Origin: Alphaproteobacteria bacterium
GTDB taxonomy: Bacteria > Pseudomonadota > Alphaproteobacteria > Micropepsales > Micropepsaceae
Reading direction: 5' to 3'
DNA length: 64,000 nt
Assembly: GCA_947462105.1 (NCBI GenBank)
Contig: CANHNJ010000002.1
Location: forward strand, 1 to 64,000
Shown one piece after another: positions 40,302 to 55,422 of the stretch. The notes under the pieces were generated by a model. The model worked only from the letters and a program-made list of their open reading frames with translations. It was not told where the DNA came from and did not search any database. The number at the start of each line of letters is the position of its first letter. Positions within the stretch are counted from its first letter, which is position 1. The position numbers and the translations under genes are program-made.

Positions 40302-40622
40302 ATGGCTTACGAAGATGTGTTCGCAGCACTGTCCGATCCCACCCGCAAGGCGGTATTCGACCGTTTGCGGCACGGCCCCCTGACCGTGGGGGCGCTGGCG
40401 GCGGGCCTGCCGGTCAGCCGCCCCGCCATCTCCCAGCACCTGAAGATCCTCAAGGCGGCGGGGCTGGTCACGATCCAGGTCGATGGCGTCCGCCACCTCT
40501 ATCGCCTGCATGGGCAGGGCCTGGAGGGTTTGAAGGATTATGTCACCACGATCTGGGAAGAGGCCGAAAAGGCGCATCGGGACGAGATTGCGCGCCAGCT
40601 CGAGGAGCGGCGCTATGGCTGA
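40302..40622 (+). CDS. ArsR-family transcriptional regulator
   Basis: VFAALSDPTRKAVFDRLRHGPLTVGALAAGLPVSRPAISQHLKILKAAGLV. Confidence 0.93.
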   Translation: MAYEDVFAALSDPTRKAVFDRLRHGPLTVGALAAGLPVSRPAISQHLKILKAAGLVTIQVDGVRHLYRLHGQGLEGLKDYVTTIWEEAEKAHRDEIARQLEERRYG

Positions 40623-40852
40623 CGGCATTTCCAGCGGGCCTGAACGGCAGATGAACGGATATGGCAAAATAGATACTGTCACGTTTTTTTTCAATTAAAT
40701 AAAAAAAACTTGAAACCTGTGACATTCGTGCCTAATTTATTCTTCGAAGGCTGTGGACTGCAGGCTCTGCCCCCGCTCGCTTCGCGGTCCTGCCTTCGAC
40801 GGAGCAAGGGTGATCCCCTCCCCAAGCTCCTTCGCGCCTTTAAAGCGCATTT

Positions 40853-40884
40853 GGGCTCCCGGCTTCGCCGGGAGCCCTTTTTTT
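40853..40884 (+). terminator. Intrinsic terminator
   Basis: GGGCTCCCGGC-ttc-GCCGGGAGCCC followed by TTTTTTT. Confidence 0.9.
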
Positions 40885-41494
40885 ACGCCGCCACCCGCCG
40901 CAAAGTGAGACTCAGCCGCCCACCGCCCGGCACCAGCCGCGAGCTGCCGGGCACGATACGGTCAATGCCGTGATAGGCCAGCCGCGCCGGTCCGCCGAAC
41001 AGGATGACATCACCGGAGGCCAGCTTGACGCTTTGAGTCTTCCCGCCTCTTGCGGCACCGCCGATGCGGAACAGGCCATCGTCGCCCAGCGAGACGCCCA
41101 CCACCGGCGCTTCGACATCCTTTTCGTCGCGGTCCTGGTGCAGGCCCATCTTCGCAGCCCCGCGATAGAGATTCAGCAGGCAGCAATCAGGCGGCGGCAG
41201 TTGCGCGATATCATCCCACAGGGTCAGCAGGGCAGGCGGGATCGCCGGCCAGGCTTTCCCGGTGACGGGATGAAGCGGCTCGTAGCGATAGCCTGCCGTG
41301 TCGGAGACCCAGCCCAGGCGGCCGAAATTGCTTTCCTCCACCGAGAAGGGCTTTGCCGTTTTTGGCATCAGGGGGCGATAGAGCGGCGCCGCTTCCAGCC
41401 GTGCCAGCACATCGTCCAGCAGCGTCTTTTGCGCCTGGGGAGAGAAATACGCGTGCCAAAGAAATACGCCGGGCGCCAGCGCAAGCTTCACCAT
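40883..41494 (-). CDS. AlkB-family alpha-ketoglutarate-dependent dioxygenase
   Basis: LLNLYRGAAKMGLHQDRDEKDVEAPVVGVSLGDDGLFRIGG, GDVILFGGPARLAYHGIDRI. Confidence 0.9.
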   Translation of the reverse strand: MVKLALAPGVFLWHAYFSPQAQKTLLDDVLARLEAAPLYRPLMPKTAKPFSVEESNFGRLGWVSDTAGYRYEPLHPVTGKAWPAIPPALLTLWDDIAQLPPPDCCLLNLYRGAAKMGLHQDRDEKDVEAPVVGVSLGDDGLFRIGGAARGGKTQSVKLASGDVILFGGPARLAYHGIDRIVPGSSRLVPGGGRLSLTLRRVAA

Positions 41495-42108
41495 TGATGC
41501 GGTGAACGCGTAGGCACGGTGAAGATCCTGTCGTAGAAATCGCTCATGCCGCGCGTATCCAGCCAGGCTTTCAGCTTTTCCGGCGTGTAATCGCGCGCGA
41601 TCCATTCCGCCAGCGGCACGCCATGCGAATCTTCTGCGGCGAAGTCGAGAAATTGCTTCAGCCAGCGCTGGTGCGTCTTGGGGAAGTGGAGATAGGGCCA
41701 GCGGGCGAACTGCGCCCGCGCTTCTGGCAACGCCGCCCAGCCGCCGCGCCAGACCCGGAACAGCGCCATTGCCAGGCTGGTGCGATCCTGCCCACCGGAA
41801 CACTTGGCGACGAAGGGCTGGGGGCAGGCGGCGAACACCTCCATCAGCCGCACCAGCATCGCGCGCGTCGGCAGCTTGCGTGAATCCATCATGGCGTCGA
41901 AATGCGGAATCTGCAGTGCTACGGCGGCGGCGGTTTCGTTCTTCCACCAGGACAGGTCATCATTGCGGCCGCGCAGATTGACGATGCCGCGAATGCCCCG
42001 CCTGGCCAGGAAGCGCCGATAGCCGCCTGCCCAGGGTTGGGCCATGCGCGCGGCCGCCCCCGGGACCACCCAGTGGAAATTGTAGAGAATGTCGCCCAGG
42101 GACCGCAT
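41488..42108 (-). CDS. Tyrosine/dual-specificity phosphatase-like protein
   Basis: GIVNLRGRNDDLSWWKNE, FVAKCSGGQDRTSLA (CX5R-type signature). Confidence 0.78.
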   Translation of the reverse strand: MRSLGDILYNFHWVVPGAAARMAQPWAGGYRRFLARRGIRGIVNLRGRNDDLSWWKNETAAAVALQIPHFDAMMDSRKLPTRAMLVRLMEVFAACPQPFVAKCSGGQDRTSLAMALFRVWRGGWAALPEARAQFARWPYLHFPKTHQRWLKQFLDFAAEDSHGVPLAEWIARDYTPEKLKAWLDTRGMSDFYDRIFTVPTRSPHQW

Positions 42109-42268
42109 GCTGGAGTGCCTTGTACGGGGCCGGCTGCCGGACCGCAAAAAAACGCTTGGGAGCCCCAGGAATCCTTCTGCTTGACCCATAAAGGCTTTTC
42201 CGTATATTGCGCCGCTCTTCGGGCGACTCCGTCGTACCGAAAACCGTTTATTTTCAAGGAATTAGACC

Positions 42269-42577
42269 ATGTATGCGGTCGTCCGCACCGGCGGAAAACA
42301 GTATAAGGTGGCCAAGGACACGGTCCTGAAGGTCGAAAGCATCACGGGCGATGTGGGCTCCAAGCTCGACCTCGAAGTGCTGCTGCTGGGCGGCGATAGC
42401 CCCAAGATCGGCGCACCGCTGGTCAAGGGCGCTTCGGTCCAGTGCGAGATCGTCGAGCACGGCCAGGGCGAGAAGGTCATCGCCTTCAAGAAGAAGCGCC
42501 GCAAGAACACCCACCGCAAGCGCGGTCACCGCCAGCACTTCACCACGGTGAAGGTGCTCGGTATCACTGCCGGTTAA
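42269..42577 (+). CDS. rplU: 50S ribosomal protein L21
   Basis: [44 protein letters not shown]. Confidence 0.97.
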   Translation: MYAVVRTGGKQYKVAKDTVLKVESITGDVGSKLDLEVLLLGGDSPKIGAPLVKGASVQCEIVEHGQGEKVIAFKKKRRKNTHRKRGHRQHFTTVKVLGITAG

Positions 42578-42589
42578 GGACACACACAA

Positions 42590-42871
42590 ATGGCACACAA
42601 GAAGGCAGGCGGTTCTTCGCGCAACGGTCGCGACTCGAACCCCAAGATGCTCGGCGTGAAGCTGTTCGGCGGCGAAGTCGTCGCGGGTGGCAACGTGATC
42701 GTGCGCCAGCGCGGCACCAAGTTCTATGCCGGCGAAAATGTCGGCATGGGCAAGGACCATACGTTGTTCGCGCTCGCCGAGGGCCGCGTATCGTTCAAGA
42801 CCGGTTTCAAGCGCCGTACCTTTGTGTCCGTCGTTCCGGCGAACGGCCCGGCCAAGGTGGCGGCGGAATAA
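42590..42871 (+). CDS. rpmA: 50S ribosomal protein L27
   Basis: [29 protein letters not shown]. Confidence 0.97.
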   Translation: MAHKKAGGSSRNGRDSNPKMLGVKLFGGEVVAGGNVIVRQRGTKFYAGENVGMGKDHTLFALAEGRVSFKTGFKRRTFVSVVPANGPAKVAAE

Positions 42872-42922
42872 CAGGCGGCTGAAGACATAGGCCGCCACAA
42901 AACGTGGCGGCCCGTTATGCGA

Positions 42923-42950
42923 GGGAGATGGTCCGCCATCTCCCTTTTTT
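42923..42950 (+). terminator. Intrinsic terminator after rpmA
   Basis: GGGAGATGG-tccg-CCATCTCCC followed by TTTTTT. Confidence 0.9.
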
Positions 42951-42984
42951 ATTTCTCGCGCGAAAGGAATATGCGGGGAATGTC

Positions 42985-43512
42985 ATGTGCATTTTGGAGA
43001 GCAAGAGACTGAATTTGCGGCCGCCGCGTCCCACGGATATCGAGGCGATGGCGGTGTGGCTGGACGATTATGACGTCGCCAAGAACCTGTCGCGGGTGCC
43101 CTATCCCTATAGCGAGGAGCATGCCGAGGAATTCCTCGCCATGCCGCCCGATGGCCGCCATGTCTTTGTCATCGAGCGCAAGCAGGGCGGAACCTTCCTG
43201 GGGCTCATCGGCCTGCATCCCGACGAGACCGGGTATGAGTTCGGCTATTGGCTGGGCAAGCCCTATTGGGGCCAGGGCTTCGCCACCGAGGCCGCAGACC
43301 GCCTGATGACCTATGCCTTCGAGAGCATGGGGCTGGAAATGGTCCATGCCGGCTGGTTCGTCGACAACCCCGCCTCCGGCCATGTCCTGGCCAAGCTGGG
43401 CTTGCGTCACAACGGCTCCAAACTGCGCTTTTCCCGGGCGCGGGAGGCGGATGTGCTCTGCCATGACATGCTGTTGACGCGGGCCGATTTCCTGCGAAAA
43501 CAAGCGGCTTAG
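42985..43512 (+). CDS. GNAT-family acetyltransferase (RimJ/RimL-like)
   Basis: ESKRLNLRPPRPTDIEAMAVWLDDYDVAKNL, GYWLGKPYWGQGFATEAADRLMTYAFE; start codon inferred. Confidence 0.88.
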   Translation: MCILESKRLNLRPPRPTDIEAMAVWLDDYDVAKNLSRVPYPYSEEHAEEFLAMPPDGRHVFVIERKQGGTFLGLIGLHPDETGYEFGYWLGKPYWGQGFATEAADRLMTYAFESMGLEMVHAGWFVDNPASGHVLAKLGLRHNGSKLRFSRAREADVLCHDMLLTRADFLRKQAA

Positions 43513-43566
43513 GGAGCGCCGGTCCCGCGAATTTGAAGACTTCACGTCAGGCCGCGCAACCAATAA

Positions 43567-46025
<2,459 letters not shown>

Positions 46026-46028
46026 GTC

Positions 46029-47300
46029 ATGAATTTGCAGCATCCTTTAACCGTGGAAATGCATGTGATCGGCCTTGCTGCCCGCCAGGCCGCCCGCGCG
46101 ATGCGCGAAGCGGGTGATGATGCCAAGACGAAGGCGCTGCGCGTGGCCGCCGCCGCCATCCGCACCAATGCCGCCGCCATCCTGGAAGCCAACAAGGGCG
46201 ACATCGAGGCCGCGCGCGCCAACAACATGGCGGCGCCGATGATAGACCGGCTGATGCTCAACGAAGCCCGCATCGAAGCGATGGCCAAGGGTATCGAGGT
46301 CGTGGCCGAACTGCCTGATCCGGTCGGGCGCGAACTGGCGCGCTGGTCGCGCCCCAACGGGCTCGATATCGCTCGCGTCGCCACGCCCATCGGCGTCATC
46401 GGCATCATCTATGAATCGCGTCCCAACGTGACCGCCGATGCCGGCGCGCTGGCGTTGAAGTCGGGCAATGTCGCCATCCTGCGCGGTGGCTCGGACTCCA
46501 TTCGCTCTGCCACCGCCATCCTGGCGGCGATGCGCGAGGGTCTGGCCGCCGCCGGCCTTCCCGACGCCGCCCTGCAAATGGTGCAAAACACCGACCGCGC
46601 CGCTGTCGGCCTGATGCTGGAAGGCCTGGACGGCAATGTCGATCTGATCATTCCCCGTGGTGGCAAGGGCCTGACCGGCCGCGTCATGAGCGAAGCGCGC
46701 GTGCCTGTGCTGGCGCACCTGGAAGGCATCGTCCATGTCTATGTCCATGCCGCCGCCGATGCCGCCAAAGCAAGGCTGGTGGTGCTGAACGCCAAGATGC
46801 GTCGCACTTCGATCTGTGGTGCGGCCGAAACACTTCTGCTGGACCGCGCCATCCTCGAGACGCTGGGTGTCGACATCCTCAATGATCTCGCTGCAGCAGG
46901 TTGTGAAATTCGCGGTGACGATGACGTGCGTGCCGCGTTCCCTGCCGCGAAAGCGGCGACGGAAGCAGACTGGAAGACCGAATATCTCGACGCCATCATC
47001 GCCGTGCGCGTGGTCGATGGCGTGGAAGAGGCGATCCAGCATATCGAGACACATGGCTCGCATCACACTGATTCCATAATCACAGAAGACGCTGCCGCCG
47101 CCGAGGCTTTCCTGAACAGCCTGGACAGCGCCATCGTGCTGTGGAACGCCTCGACCCAGTTTGCCGATGGCGGCGAATTCGGCATGGGCGCGGAAATCGG
47201 CATCGGCACCGGCAAGATGCATGCGCGCGGCCCCGTGGGCGCGGAACAGCTCACCACCTTCAAGTATGTGGTGCGTGGCAACGGACAAACCCGTCCCTAG
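46029..47300 (+). CDS. proA: Gamma-glutamyl phosphate reductase
   Basis: [51 protein letters not shown]. Confidence 0.96.
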   Translation: MNLQHPLTVEMHVIGLAARQAARAMREAGDDAKTKALRVAAAAIRTNAAAILEANKGDIEAARANNMAAPMIDRLMLNEARIEAMAKGIEVVAELPDPVGRELARWSRPNGLDIARVATPIGVIGIIYESRPNVTADAGALALKSGNVAILRGGSDSIRSATAILAAMREGLAAAGLPDAALQMVQNTDRAAVGLMLEGLDGNVDLIIPRGGKGLTGRVMSEARVPVLAHLEGIVHVYVHAAADAAKARLVVLNAKMRRTSICGAAETLLLDRAILETLGVDILNDLAAAGCEIRGDDDVRAAFPAAKAATEADWKTEYLDAIIAVRVVDGVEEAIQHIETHGSHHTDSIITEDAAAAEAFLNSLDSAIVLWNASTQFADGGEFGMGAEIGIGTGKMHARGPVGAEQLTTFKYVVRGNGQTRP

Positions 47301-47309
47301 GAGAGAGTG

Positions 47310-47663
47310 ATGAGAAAGCACCAAGGCGGCTGCCATTGCTGCAAGGTCGCGTTCGAATTCGAAGGCGGTCCGCTTACCGACGGCCTGGAGTGCAACTGCT
47401 CCATCTGTGGAAAGAAGGGTGGCATCCTGCATTTTCTTCCCGCATCTGCCTTCACCCTGAAGACGCCGCGCGAAGCGCCGACCACCTACACGTTCAACCG
47501 TCACGTGATCGAGCATCATTTCTGCGCGACCTGCGGCGTTTCTTCCTTCGGGGAAGGCACCGACCCCAAAGGCAACCGGATGGCGGCGATCAACCTGCGC
47601 TGCGTCGAAGGCGTCGATCCGCACAACCTCAAGCTCAATTTTTTCAACGGGCGCGGCATTTGA
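47310..47663 (+). CDS. GFA (glutathione-dependent formaldehyde-activating-like) family protein
   Basis: GGCHCCKVAFEFEG, CNCSICGKKGGILHF, HHFCATCGVSSFGEG. Confidence 0.88.
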   Translation: MRKHQGGCHCCKVAFEFEGGPLTDGLECNCSICGKKGGILHFLPASAFTLKTPREAPTTYTFNRHVIEHHFCATCGVSSFGEGTDPKGNRMAAINLRCVEGVDPHNLKLNFFNGRGI

Positions 47664-48247
47664 ACTGGATCGTCCCGCCGGGGCCGGTGGGGCCACGTCT
47701 CACCATTGGCCTGCTGGGCGGCTCGTTCAATCCGCCGCATCAAGGCCACCGCTATATCAGCGATGTGGCGAAGAAGGCACTGGGCCTGGATGCGGTCTGG
47801 TGGCTGGTGACGCCGGGCAACCCGCTCAAGCGCGCCAGCGAACTCGCCGATCTGCTTACCCGCACGGCGCTGGCGCAGCAGGTGGCGGGGCCGCAGGACA
47901 CGGTCACAGCCCTCGAAGGCGCGCTGGGCACCCACTACACGGTGGATACCTTGCGGGCGCTGCGGCGGCGTTTTCCCGCCACGCGCTTCGTCTGGCTGAT
48001 GGGCAGCGACAATCTTGCCGCCTTTGGGCGCTGGAAGGACTGGGCGACCATCGCGGCCGCTGTACCCATCGTGGTGGTGCGGCGGCCGGGTACGGCGCTC
48101 GATACCCTGAAATCACCGTTGGTGCGCCGTTTTGGCCAGGCACGGCGGCTGACGGCGGCGCCCTGTGTCCTGGTGCTGGATGGCCCGCGCAGTCCCCAAA
48201 GCTCCACGGCCATCCGCATGGCCTTGGAGCCGCGCCTTATGGCGTGA
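47660..48247 (+). CDS. nadD: Nicotinate-nucleotide adenylyltransferase
   Basis: IGLLGGSFNPPHQGHRYISDVAKKALGLDAVWWLVTPGNPLK; TTG or GTG start. Confidence 0.93.
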   Translation: MNWIVPPGPVGPRLTIGLLGGSFNPPHQGHRYISDVAKKALGLDAVWWLVTPGNPLKRASELADLLTRTALAQQVAGPQDTVTALEGALGTHYTVDTLRALRRRFPATRFVWLMGSDNLAAFGRWKDWATIAAAVPIVVVRRPGTALDTLKSPLVRRFGQARRLTAAPCVLVLDGPRSPQSSTAIRMALEPRLMA

Positions 48248-48278
48248 TAAACTCTTTTCGCTATCCGGAGTACGCACC

Positions 48279-48881
48279 CTGACCGTCAAGAAAACGCCTG
48301 CGAAGAAGCCCGCCAAGAAAGCCGCCAAAAAGGCCGTGAAGAAGGCTCCTGCCACAAAGGCTCCCGCGAAGAAGGCCGCCGCCAAGGCAGCGCCCGCCAA
48401 GAAAAAGCCCGCCGCCAAGGCTCCGATCAAGGCCCCCAGCAAGGCGAAACCCAGGGCCAAACCAAAGGCGAAGGCCAAGGCGCCCGCCCGCAAGAAACCC
48501 GCACCCAGGCCGGCGAAGGTCAAGGTCGCGGCGAAACCTGCGGCGCTGACCGACCTGATGAAGCGCATCGTCACGTCGCTGGATGACGACAAGGCGGAGA
48601 ACATCGTCACCATCGACCTGGAAGGTCGTTCGGCGCTGTGCGATGCGGCGGTGATCGCATCGGGCCGTTCCTCGCGCCATGTCGCCGCCATGGCCGACCA
48701 TCTGGCGCGCCGGCTGAAGGAAGCGGGCTACGGCTCGCGGCCGATCTCCGGCGCCGGTGCGGGCGACTGGGTTCTGGTCGATGCGGGTGACGTCATCGTC
48801 CATATCTTCCGTCCCGAAGTGCGCGAGTATTACGACCTCGAAGGCATGTGGAACGTCGGCGCGCCCGCCAAGGGCTTCTAA
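48279..48881 (+). CDS. rsfS: Ribosome silencing factor RsfS with Lys/Ala/Pro-rich N-terminal extension; start codon unresolved
   Basis: LKEAGYGSRPISGAGAGDWVLVDAGDVIVHIFRPEVREYYDLEGMW; preceded by KKTPAKKPAKKAAKKAVKKAPATKAPAKKAAAK... Confidence 0.9.
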   Translation: MTVKKTPAKKPAKKAAKKAVKKAPATKAPAKKAAAKAAPAKKKPAAKAPIKAPSKAKPRAKPKAKAKAPARKKPAPRPAKVKVAAKPAALTDLMKRIVTSLDDDKAENIVTIDLEGRSALCDAAVIASGRSSRHVAAMADHLARRLKEAGYGSRPISGAGAGDWVLVDAGDVIVHIFRPEVREYYDLEGMWNVGAPAKGF

Positions 48882-48882
48882 C

Positions 48883-49365
48883 TTGCGCCTCTGGGTGATT
48901 GCCATCGGCCATGATCGAGGCACGCCGGAAGGCGAGCTGGTCGAGGACTTTATCGGTCGGGCCCAGAAGATGGGCCGCAATCTCGGTTTTCCCGCCGTCG
49001 CGGTTGAAGAGCTTGCCGTTTCCAAGGCGCGCGACACCGCCACGCGCATGAAGGAAGAGGGTGAACGCCTGGCCGACCGCGTGCCGGACGGGGCCCACAT
49101 CGTCCTGCTGGACGCCAAGGGCAAGGGCATGACATCCGAGGATTTCGCCGAGTTCCTGGGCGTGCTGCGCGACGCAGGCACGCGCGATCTGGCTTTTGTG
49201 CTGGGCGGGCCCGATGGGCTTGGCGCCTTGCCGGGCAAGAAATCGGGCCGCAGCCTGGCCTTCGGGCCACAGACCTGGCCGCATCTGCTGGCGCGGGCGC
49301 TGCTCAGCGAGCAGATCTACCGCGCCATGACCATATTGGCCGGTCATCCGTACCACAGGGCCTGA
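48883..49365 (+). CDS. rlmH: 23S rRNA pseudouridine methyltransferase RlmH, TTG start
   Basis: LDAKGKGMTSEDFAEFLG, FVLGGPDGLG, RALLSEQIYRAMTILAGHPYHRA. Confidence 0.93.
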   Translation: MRLWVIAIGHDRGTPEGELVEDFIGRAQKMGRNLGFPAVAVEELAVSKARDTATRMKEEGERLADRVPDGAHIVLLDAKGKGMTSEDFAEFLGVLRDAGTRDLAFVLGGPDGLGALPGKKSGRSLAFGPQTWPHLLARALLSEQIYRAMTILAGHPYHRA

Positions 49366-49370
49366 CGCGA

Positions 49371-49404
49371 AAACGCCGCCGCGATGCGTGTCGCGACGGC
49401 GTTT
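49371..49404. terminator. Putative bidirectional terminator hairpin between convergent genes
   Basis: AAACGCCG-c-CGCGA-tgcgtg-TCGCG-a-CGGCGTTT. Confidence 0.6.
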
Positions 49405-49429
49405 GCGAGGGTGTGAAGTGTCTTAGGTG

Positions 49430-49888
49430 TTAGCCACCATTGCCGCAGAACTGGGCCTTGACCGCACAATCCTGGGCACCGGATGCCTGGCACTGCGCCA
49501 AGCCGAAAGCAGCGGCGGCGAGCTTGTCGGCGTCGGTGACGACATAAGATTGGCGTGCCTGGCCGCTGGTGACCAGCGAACCGCAATTGCCGTTCAGGCT
49601 GGTCTTGATGATGCAATTCTGGCCGCCGGACTTCTGGCATTCCGCCAGCGAACGCTGCTCGGCGGTCACCGGGTCACTGAAGCCCCAGGCGGTGCCGTAA
49701 TTTCCGGTATCGTCGCTCATGGCGAGTGCGCCATAGCTGCCTGCGGCGGGTTCGCTCGCCAGGCCCGGAAGCCCGGGGAGTCCGGCGTCCTTGGGGCCAA
49801 AATAGATCCATGAGGCGTAGAACACGCCCACGAACAGGACGAGCAGCAAAAGCCCGCCAAAGATGCTCTTTCTACGATCGCCGACCAT
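49430..49888 (-). CDS. DUF4189-like membrane-anchored protein
   Basis: One TM segment; YGTAWGFSDPVTAEQRSLAECQKSGGQNCIIKTSLNGNCGSLV; domain call tentative. Confidence 0.55.
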   Translation of the reverse strand: MVGDRRKSIFGGLLLLVLFVGVFYASWIYFGPKDAGLPGLPGLASEPAAGSYGALAMSDDTGNYGTAWGFSDPVTAEQRSLAECQKSGGQNCIIKTSLNGNCGSLVTSGQARQSYVVTDADKLAAAAFGLAQCQASGAQDCAVKAQFCGNGG

Positions 49889-50046
49889 GGCAACCTTCTC
49901 CACTAAGATTTCGCTTTGAGTGCCTTCAAGTCCTGTACCAGCCGGAAAAGATGAAAATTGCTCCGCTTCGGCACAAAAACGCGCCGTCAATGCTTCCTTA
50001 ACCATGTCCAGCGATGCTAGCCGCGTCTCAATGGGACTGAGCACCC

Positions 50047-50469
50047 ATGGAAATCAAAGGACCTGGTCGGATTGAAACCGGCGCCGTGCGGCGCAAGACC
50101 ACCACCGGCAGCAGTGGCGGCTTCACCGTGTCCGACAACCACGAGCCCCAGGGCGCCATCGTCGCCGGGCCCGGCCCCATCGCGGCGCTGGATTCCATCC
50201 TGATGCTGCAGGGACTGGACGATTCCACCGACGGCCGTGCCAAGGGCCAGGCCCATGGCGAGCAGTTGCTGAACCTGCTGGATGCGGTGCGCGACGGCCT
50301 GCTGGCCGGCGGCATTCCCCGCTCTACCCTCAACAAGCTGGCAGCGGCGGTTACGCGCCGTCACGACGCCTTCGCCGATCCCCAGTTGCAGGATGTGCTC
50401 GACCAGATCGAGCTGCGCGCGCATGTCGATCTCGCCAAGCTTGAAGTGTTGGACAAGCGCGTCGCGTAG
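50047..50469 (+). CDS. fliX: Flagellar assembly regulator FliX
   Basis: MEIKGPGRIETGAVRRKTTTGSSGGFTV... IAALDSILMLQGLDD ... LDQIELRAHVDLAKLE. Confidence 0.88.
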   Translation: MEIKGPGRIETGAVRRKTTTGSSGGFTVSDNHEPQGAIVAGPGPIAALDSILMLQGLDDSTDGRAKGQAHGEQLLNLLDAVRDGLLAGGIPRSTLNKLAAAVTRRHDAFADPQLQDVLDQIELRAHVDLAKLEVLDKRVA

Positions 50470-50474
50470 GCGCC

Positions 50475-50828
50475 TTACGGCCCGATGAAGGGCGCGAAGC
50501 CCCCGAAAATCATCCGCTTGCCGTCGAAGATGTCAGTCGCCATGGTTTCCGTCAGGCGCGGGTCTTCCATCACCTTCTTGTTGCGAGAATCCCGGGTCGC
50601 CTTGTCGGGATAGACGATCCAGGAAAACACCACGACCTCGTCCTCTTTCGCCTGGACCGAGCGGGGGAAAGACGTCTGTTCGCCGTAAGGCGTATCGTCG
50701 CCGATGCACTCCGCGTAGCCGATGGCGCCATATTCCCGCCAGATCGGCTCGCAGGTCAGGGCAAGCGTCTTGTAGGCCTCGATTTTGGTCTTTGGCACCG
50801 CGAGCACGAAACCGTCCACATACGCCAT
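50475..50828 (-). CDS. DUF1428-type protein
   Basis: MAYVDGFVLAVPKTKIEAYKTLALTCEPIWREYGAIGYAECIGDD. Confidence 0.88.
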   Translation of the reverse strand: MAYVDGFVLAVPKTKIEAYKTLALTCEPIWREYGAIGYAECIGDDTPYGEQTSFPRSVQAKEDEVVVFSWIVYPDKATRDSRNKKVMEDPRLTETMATDIFDGKRMIFGGFAPFIGP

Positions 50829-50891
50829 GGCATTTCTCCCTGCTGGTTTCCTGTAAGACGGTTTGGCCGTCTGCGTTCCGACAGGCTGGCA

Positions 50892-50920
50892 AGAAAAAAG
50901 GGCGGTCACAAGACCGCCCT
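50892..50920 (-). terminator. Intrinsic terminator downstream of sucB
   Basis: Minus strand AGGGCGGTC-ttgt-GACCGCCC followed by TTTTTTCTT. Confidence 0.85.
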
Positions 50921-50979
50921 CTGATAGTTTTGCTTCTCAGGTCCGCCTCCACTGCGCGGCGCAGCACGCTTGCGTGTGT

Positions 50980-51001
50980 GGCCAGCGTAGGGCGGGAGGG
51001 G
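50980..51001 (+). repeat. Partial copy of the dispersed repeat right arm
   Basis: GGCCAGCGTAGGGCGGGAGGGG versus GGCCAGCGAAGGGCGGAGGGG in copy C. Confidence 0.55.
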
Positions 51002-51006
51002 AAAAC

Positions 51007-52227
51007 CTAAACTTCCAGCAGAAGGCGCTGCGGATCTTCCAGGGCGTCCTTGACCTTGACCAGGAAGGTGACGGCCTCGCGGCCATCCACCAGGCGGTGA
51101 TCATAGGACAGGGCCAGATACATCATCGGGCGGATCTCGATCTTGTCGCCGCCACTCTCATCTTTAACAGCCATGGGGCGGGGCTGGATCTTGTGCATGC
51201 CCAGAATGCCCGACTGCGGCGCATTCAGGATCGGGGTCGACATCAGTGAACCAAAGACGCCGCCATTGGTGATGGAGAAGGTGCCGCCCTGCAATTCTTC
51301 CAGCTTCAGCTTGTTGTCACGGGCGCGGGTGCCGAAATCGACGATCGCCTTCTCGACATCGGCCAGCGACAGGCTGTCGACATCGCGCAGCACCGGCACG
51401 ACCAGGCCGCGTTCGGTCGAAACCGCAACGCCGATATCGTGGTAGTTCTTGTAGACGATATTGTCGCCTTCGATCTCGGCATTGATCGCGGGCAATTCCT
51501 TCAGGGCCGCGACCACGGCCTTGGCGAAGAAGCCCATGAAGCCCAGCTTGACGCCGTGCTTCTTCTCGAAAATGTCCTTGTAGGCGGCGCGCAGGCCCAT
51601 CACCGCCGTCATGTCCACCTCGTTGAAGGTGGTGAGCTGGGCGGCGGTGTTCTGCGATTCCTTCAGGCGCAGCGCGATGGTCTTGCGCAGGCGTGTCATC
51701 GGCACGCGTTCTTCGCGCGCCTGGTTGGCGCGGGGGCCGGCGGGCGCGGCGACCGGGGCAGGGGCGGCAGCGCGGGCGGCCAGCGCGCCCAGCATGTCGC
51801 CCTTGGTGACCCGGCCATCCTTGCCGGTGCCAGCGACGGAAGCAGTGGCGACGCCGCTTTCGGCAGCGATGCGCTGCGCCGAAGGCATGGCCGGGGCGTC
51901 CGTCTTGGCGGCGGCGGGCACCGGTGCGGCGGCCTTGGGTTCCTCGGCCTTGGCGGCGGCGGGTGCGGCCTTCGGCGTAGCTCCTGCCTTGCTCTCGGCA
52001 ATGGCGCCCAGGATCGTGCCCACATTCACGGTGGCGCCTTGGCTAACGCTGATGCTTTCGATGGTGCCGTCAGCGGGCGAGGGCACCTCCACCGTTACCT
52101 TGTCGGTTTCCAGTTCCAGCAGGGGCTCGTCGCGCTTGACCGCGTCACCTTCCTTCTTGAACCAGCGCGCCACCGTCGCTTCGGTGACGGATTCGCCCAT
52201 GGCGGGAACCTTGATGTCAGTGCTCAT
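51007..52227 (-). CDS. sucB: 2-oxoglutarate dehydrogenase E2 (dihydrolipoamide succinyltransferase)
   Basis: N-terminal lipoyl domain ([22 protein letters not shown]), C-terminal catalytic domain [16 protein letters not shown]. Confidence 0.95.
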   Translation of the reverse strand: MSTDIKVPAMGESVTEATVARWFKKEGDAVKRDEPLLELETDKVTVEVPSPADGTIESISVSQGATVNVGTILGAIAESKAGATPKAAPAAAKAEEPKAAAPVPAAAKTDAPAMPSAQRIAAESGVATASVAGTGKDGRVTKGDMLGALAARAAAPAPVAAPAGPRANQAREERVPMTRLRKTIALRLKESQNTAAQLTTFNEVDMTAVMGLRAAYKDIFEKKHGVKLGFMGFFAKAVVAALKELPAINAEIEGDNIVYKNYHDIGVAVSTERGLVVPVLRDVDSLSLADVEKAIVDFGTRARDNKLKLEELQGGTFSITNGGVFGSLMSTPILNAPQSGILGMHKIQPRPMAVKDESGGDKIEIRPMMYLALSYDHRLVDGREAVTFLVKVKDALEDPQRLLLEV

Positions 52228-52259
52228 GGCGTGGTGTCCGTCTGTGGGGAAGGGCCAAA

Positions 52260-55220
<2,961 letters not shown>

Positions 55221-55365
55221 TTCAAGCGCTTAAGCGGGGACTTGTTGGGCCCCTGCCCATCCTGGGTGGCGTTGTGTTGCGCGCGTTTTCTGACGGCGGG
55301 TCGTAACGCCTTCTGCCAGCCGATTCAACGGCGAATACCGTTAATATGGGTTCAATAACGCGCAA

Positions 55366-55394
55366 ATGCGACCCGCGCATAACGCGGGTCGCAT
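55366..55394. repeat. 12-bp-stem hairpin in sucD-sucA intergenic region
   Basis: ATGCGACCCGCG-cataa-CGCGGGTCGCAT, perfect inverted repeat. Confidence 0.85.
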
Positions 55395-55422
55395 CGCTCA
55401 TTCCTTGAAATTGGGATGCTGC

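Noticed and set aside
40760-40850. Degenerate copy of the dispersed repeat before the terminator
   Set aside because: Contains CCCCTCCCC and GCGC segments but alignment to the framework is too poor to claim without a genome-wide search.
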